Of a DNA stretch of 64,000 nt, positions 61,539-64,000 are shown piece after piece. The notes beneath the pieces were generated by a model, which saw only the letters and a list, made by a program, of their open reading frames with translations, ran no database searches and was not told the origin of the DNA. Positions within the stretch are counted from its first letter, which is position 1; each line of letters starts with the position of its first letter. The stretch is from Caulobacter sp. CCUG 60055. Its GTDB lineage: Bacteria; Pseudomonadota; Alphaproteobacteria; Caulobacterales; Caulobacteraceae. The stretch is from the NCBI RefSeq assembly GCF_022750545.1, contig NZ_PUIC01000001.1, positions 372,001-436,000 on the forward strand, in the 5' to 3' direction. The translations under genes were made by a program, and so were the position numbers.

Positions 61539-62018
61539 TTATTGGCTCCGGGCGTTCTTGGCGTTCAGAGCCTTGAAGTCGACGACTTCCGGGTTCTGAG
61601 CTTCGTGCGGATGTTCGGCGCTGTTGTAGATGCGCAGGTGCGTCATCTGCTTGCGGGCCAGCGGGCTTTCTTTCGGCAGCATGCGCTCGACCGCCTTTTC
61701 GAGCACGCGCTCGGGGAAGCGGCCGTCGAGGATCTGGCCGGCGGTGCGTTGCTTGACGCCGCCCGGGTGGCCGGTGTGCCAGTAGTAGATCTTGTCGGCC
61801 AGCTTCTTGCCGGTGAACTTGACCTTGTCCGCGTTGATGACCACGACGAAATCGCCGCAGTCGACGTGGGGGGTGTAGTCCGGACGGTGCTTGCCGCGAA
61901 GACGCATGGCGATGAACGACGCCAGACGGCCGACAACGGCGTCCTGGGCGTCGACCACGATCCACTTCTTCTCGACGTCCGCCGGCTTCAGCGAAGCCGT
62001 GATCTTGGTCGTCATCAA
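61539..62018 (-). CDS. rplM: 50S ribosomal protein L13
   Basis: A 159-residue L13, an early-assembling large-subunit protein. [52 protein letters not shown] and [20 protein letters not shown] are the family blocks. It is the first gene of rplM-rpsI-argC, behind the promoter-like sequence at 62073-62101. Confidence 0.97.
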   Translation of the reverse strand: MMTTKITASLKPADVEKKWIVVDAQDAVVGRLASFIAMRLRGKHRPDYTPHVDCGDFVVVINADKVKFTGKKLADKIYYWHTGHPGGVKQRTAGQILDGRFPERVLEKAVERMLPKESPLARKQMTHLRIYNSAEHPHEAQNPEVVDFKALNAKNARSQ

Positions 62019-62072
62019 AAATGATCCTTGTCGGCGGACGACATGGAAGCGTCGTTCCGCGGTGAGGTGGCG

Positions 62073-62101
62073 CTGATACAGGAGCGAACCGGGCGCGTCA
62101 A
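62073..62101 (-). promoter_or_regulatory. Probable sigma-70-type promoter for rplM-rpsI
   Basis: On the minus strand TTGACG (62101-62096) and TATCAG (62078-62073) are separated by 17 bases, 55 bp before the rplM start. The -35 lies in the arm of a 7-bp inverted repeat (GCGCGTC at 62093-62099, GACGCGC at 62112-62118). Confidence 0.6.
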
Positions 62102-62188
62102 CAAGCTTTGCGACGCGCTGAAACCATCATCTAATTGTATTATATAGGTATTTTTATACTGGTATTATGATACCGTGCATTTCTTGGC

Positions 62189-63220
62189 TCAAATCCGCCG
62201 CGAGCGCCAGGCCAGGACCATCGCGGCCGCCAGGACGAGCGTGGCGCCGAACTGGTGCGCGACGCCGAGGGCCAGCGGAACGTGGGTCATCAGGGTGGCG
62301 ATCCCCAGCCCGGCCTGCAGCGTCACCAGCAGGGCGAGCAGCGCGCCCAGGCTGCGGACCGCCGCCGGCGCCGTGCGCGAGCGGACGGCGCAGACGGTGA
62401 AGGCCAGCGCCCCCGCGAACAGCAGATAGGCGGCCAGCCGGTGGTTGAACTGCACCGCCGCCTGGCTGTGGGCCAGGGTGCCCCAAAGGCCGCGGCCGGC
62501 GTACTCGACCGGGAACAGCGCCCCGTTCATCAGCGGCCAGTCGTTGTAGACCTGTCCGGCGGCGTTGCCGGCGACCAGGCCGCCCAGCAGGCTCTGGACA
62601 TAGACCAGCACGGCCAGGGCCGCCGCGGCCGGCGCCCAGGGCCCCTTGGCGGTCGCCCGCGCCTTGCCGCTCCAGGCCTCCAGCCCCGTCCACACCAGGG
62701 CGCAGAACAGGATCAGGGCGAGGCCGAGGTGGATGGTCAGGCGCTCGGGCGCGACCGTCACCCGCTCGACCAGGCCGCTGGCCACCATCCACCAGCCGAC
62801 GACGCCCTGGAGCCCGCCCAGCGCGAACAGGGCGGCGCAACGCCAGATCAGCCGCGAGGGAATCCGCCGCAGGGCCAGGAAGACCACGAACGGCGCGGCG
62901 AAGGCGAAGCCGACCAGCCGGCCGAGCAGCCGGTGCGCCCACTCCCACCAGAAGATGGTCTTGAACGTCTCGACGGTCATGTCGGGATTGACGAGGTGAA
63001 ACTGCGGAATGCGCTGGTAGTTGCGGAACTCCGCCGCCCAGGCCTCTTGCGACAGGGGAGGAATGACGCCGCTGATCGGCTTCCATTCGGTGATCGACAG
63101 GCCCGAGCCGGTGAGACGGGTGGCGCCGCCGACGACGACCATGGCCAGCACCAGGAAGGCGACCGCGAACAGCCAGACCGCGACCGGGCGCGAGCGATCC
63201 GATCTCAAGAACGACGTCAT
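62189..63220 (-). CDS. ctaA: Heme A synthase (COX15/CtaA)
   Basis: A 343-residue membrane enzyme that oxidises heme O to heme A for cytochrome oxidase. About eight helices are visible. The conserved blocks are [62 protein letters not shown] and [15 protein letters not shown], each carrying a heme-ligand or structural His. The ATG at 63220 gives the normal N-terminus. It is divergent from the DUF2842 gene. Confidence 0.94.
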   Translation of the reverse strand: MTSFLRSDRSRPVAVWLFAVAFLVLAMVVVGGATRLTGSGLSITEWKPISGVIPPLSQEAWAAEFRNYQRIPQFHLVNPDMTVETFKTIFWWEWAHRLLGRLVGFAFAAPFVVFLALRRIPSRLIWRCAALFALGGLQGVVGWWMVASGLVERVTVAPERLTIHLGLALILFCALVWTGLEAWSGKARATAKGPWAPAAAALAVLVYVQSLLGGLVAGNAAGQVYNDWPLMNGALFPVEYAGRGLWGTLAHSQAAVQFNHRLAAYLLFAGALAFTVCAVRSRTAPAAVRSLGALLALLVTLQAGLGIATLMTHVPLALGVAHQFGATLVLAAAMVLAWRSRRI

Positions 63221-63385
63221 GTTGCGGCTGATCCCGTACGGCGCCGGCCCGACCGGCGAGGAGGCCGATTTAGCCCCTGCCGAACCATCCGTCCACGTCG
63301 CCGGCCGCCCACGCGCCGCCGCAAGGCTGACAAGCCCGCCGAAGGCCGGTAGTTGAACGGGCCTGTCCCTGTTCGAGGTCCGACC

Positions 63386-63583
63386 ATGAACCCCCGCCTG
63401 CGCAAGGCCATCGGCGGCGTGCTGATCCTGATCTTCCTGCCGGCCTATGTGTGGCTGGCCGCCACGCTGGCCGCGCACCTTCCGGGCAACAAGGCCGTGC
63501 AGCTGCTGTTCTATGTCGTGGCTGGGGTGGCGTGGGGAGCGCCGCTTCTGCCTCTCCTCTCCTGGATGGATCGCGGCCGCTAG
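63386..63583 (+). CDS. DUF2842 membrane protein
   Basis: A 65-residue protein with two membrane helices ([20 protein letters not shown] and [19 protein letters not shown]). [11 protein letters not shown] at the start and the W-x-P-x-L-P-L-L-S-W-M end fit DUF2842, a small alphaproteobacterial family of unknown function. The ATG at 63386 was preferred to one 33 bases upstream. Confidence 0.82.
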   Translation: MNPRLRKAIGGVLILIFLPAYVWLAATLAAHLPGNKAVQLLFYVVAGVAWGAPLLPLLSWMDRGR

Positions 63584-63599
63584 GGCCAGTCCAGGAGAA

Positions 63600-63676
<77 letters not shown>

Positions 63677-63737
63677 ACGCGAGAGGAGCGCCCTTATAGG
63701 CAGGCGCCCCGACCGCCGCAATCGGGAATTTTCCCTC

Positions 63738-64000
63738 TCAGCGAGGCTTCAGCAATTCGTCCAGCCGCGCCTTGGCGGCCTGGAGTTCGTCGAGCGAAGC
63801 CTCCAGGCGGATTCGGGCCGCCGGGTCCAGATCGCGGCCCGCGGCGGGCGAATCGGCGTCGACGGGATCGGCCGGTTCGATCGCTTCCCCGCGCCCGGCG
63901 GCGGCCAGCCGCTTGACGCCGTGCTCACGGTGCAGCCGCTGCACGCCCTTGATGGTGTAGCCGTGTTCGTAGAGCAGCGCCCGCACGCCGTTCAGCACGG
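63738..64000 (-). CDS. MerR-family transcriptional regulator (C-terminal part)
   Basis: The frame is open to the right window edge, so only the last 86 or so residues are seen. [20 protein letters not shown] followed by LHREHG is the end of the MerR winged helix, as in the regulator that follows ihfA in many alphaproteobacteria. The tail is Ala/Glu-rich with a predicted helix ([20 protein letters not shown]) likely to form the dimer coiled coil. Confidence 0.78.
   Translation of the reverse strand, partial: VLNGVRALLYEHGYTIKGVQRLHREHGVKRLAAAGRGEAIEPADPVDADSPAAGRDLDPAARIRLEASLDELQAAKARLDELLKPR

Overview
This window is a high-GC alphaproteobacterial chromosome segment, most likely from the Caulobacteraceae (Caulobacter or Phenylobacterium). 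Evidence: a class I polyhydroxyalkanoate synthase, the gene order alaC-like / hom / glpX / recJ, rplM-rpsI, a mitochondrial-type complex I accessory subunit, a DUF2842 protein next to heme A synthase, and many TonB/FecI-type and amidohydrolase genes. No insertion sequence, phage gene, CRISPR array or rRNA operon is visible. Five tRNA genes are present: Ser-TGA, Arg-TCT, Pro-TGG, Glu-TTC and Pro-GGG.

Layout. 1-3131: tail of a YihY/BrkB membrane protein, a TusA-like sulfur carrier, a lipoprotein subtilase with a barrel-like C-terminus, and tRNA-Ser. 3159-5876: a LysR regulator divergent from a small aromatic-catabolism-like operon (frameshifted SDR, two-domain muconolactone-isomerase-like protein, tautomerase). 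5892-9330: two FAD monooxygenases, one TetX-like, divergent from a TetR regulator with two perfect operators between them. 9361-11606: SDR, small secreted protein, and a coupled HTH/DUF4180 pair. 11793-16027: the housekeeping run rlpA-tmk-holB-tatD-MBL hydrolase. 16203-17698: a carrier protein and its ketosynthase. 17863-19286: three orphan genes of less GC-rich character.

19603-43923 is the accessory heart of the window. Fourteen genes in a row lie on the minus strand (40930 down to 19603), with two more diverging from them (41331-43923). They encode a TonB-dependent receptor with FecI/FecR control, three penicillin-binding-type serine hydrolases, an aspartate/glutamate racemase, two N-acyl-D-amino-acid-deacylase-like enzymes, a further amidohydrolase, a DUF2817 (M14-like) hydrolase, an enolase-superfamily enzyme, an MlrC-type M81 metallopeptidase, a class A beta-lactamase-like hydrolase, and a proton-coupled peptide transporter. 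The inventory contains homologues of three of the four components of the known microcystin (mlr) pathway (MlrB-, MlrC- and MlrD-type), so I infer a locus for import and breakdown of peptides containing D-amino acids. Its most unusual gene (25005-27482) is one 825-codon frame that joins an enolase-superfamily dipeptide-epimerase fold, stripped of nearly all catalytic residues, to the peptide transporter.

43972-49014: a glycine-rich YadA-like trimeric autotransporter, an AraC regulator, an orphan protein, and a CobW-family GTPase with a perfect Zur-type box upstream. 49075-64000: mostly core genes (complex I accessory subunit, thioesterase, DUF192, double cold-shock protein, recJ, glpX, hom, aminotransferase, phaC, msrB, argC, rpsI, rplM, ctaA, DUF2842, and the end of a MerR regulator) with four of the tRNAs. 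All functional calls are from motif and family recognition by eye; no search was run.
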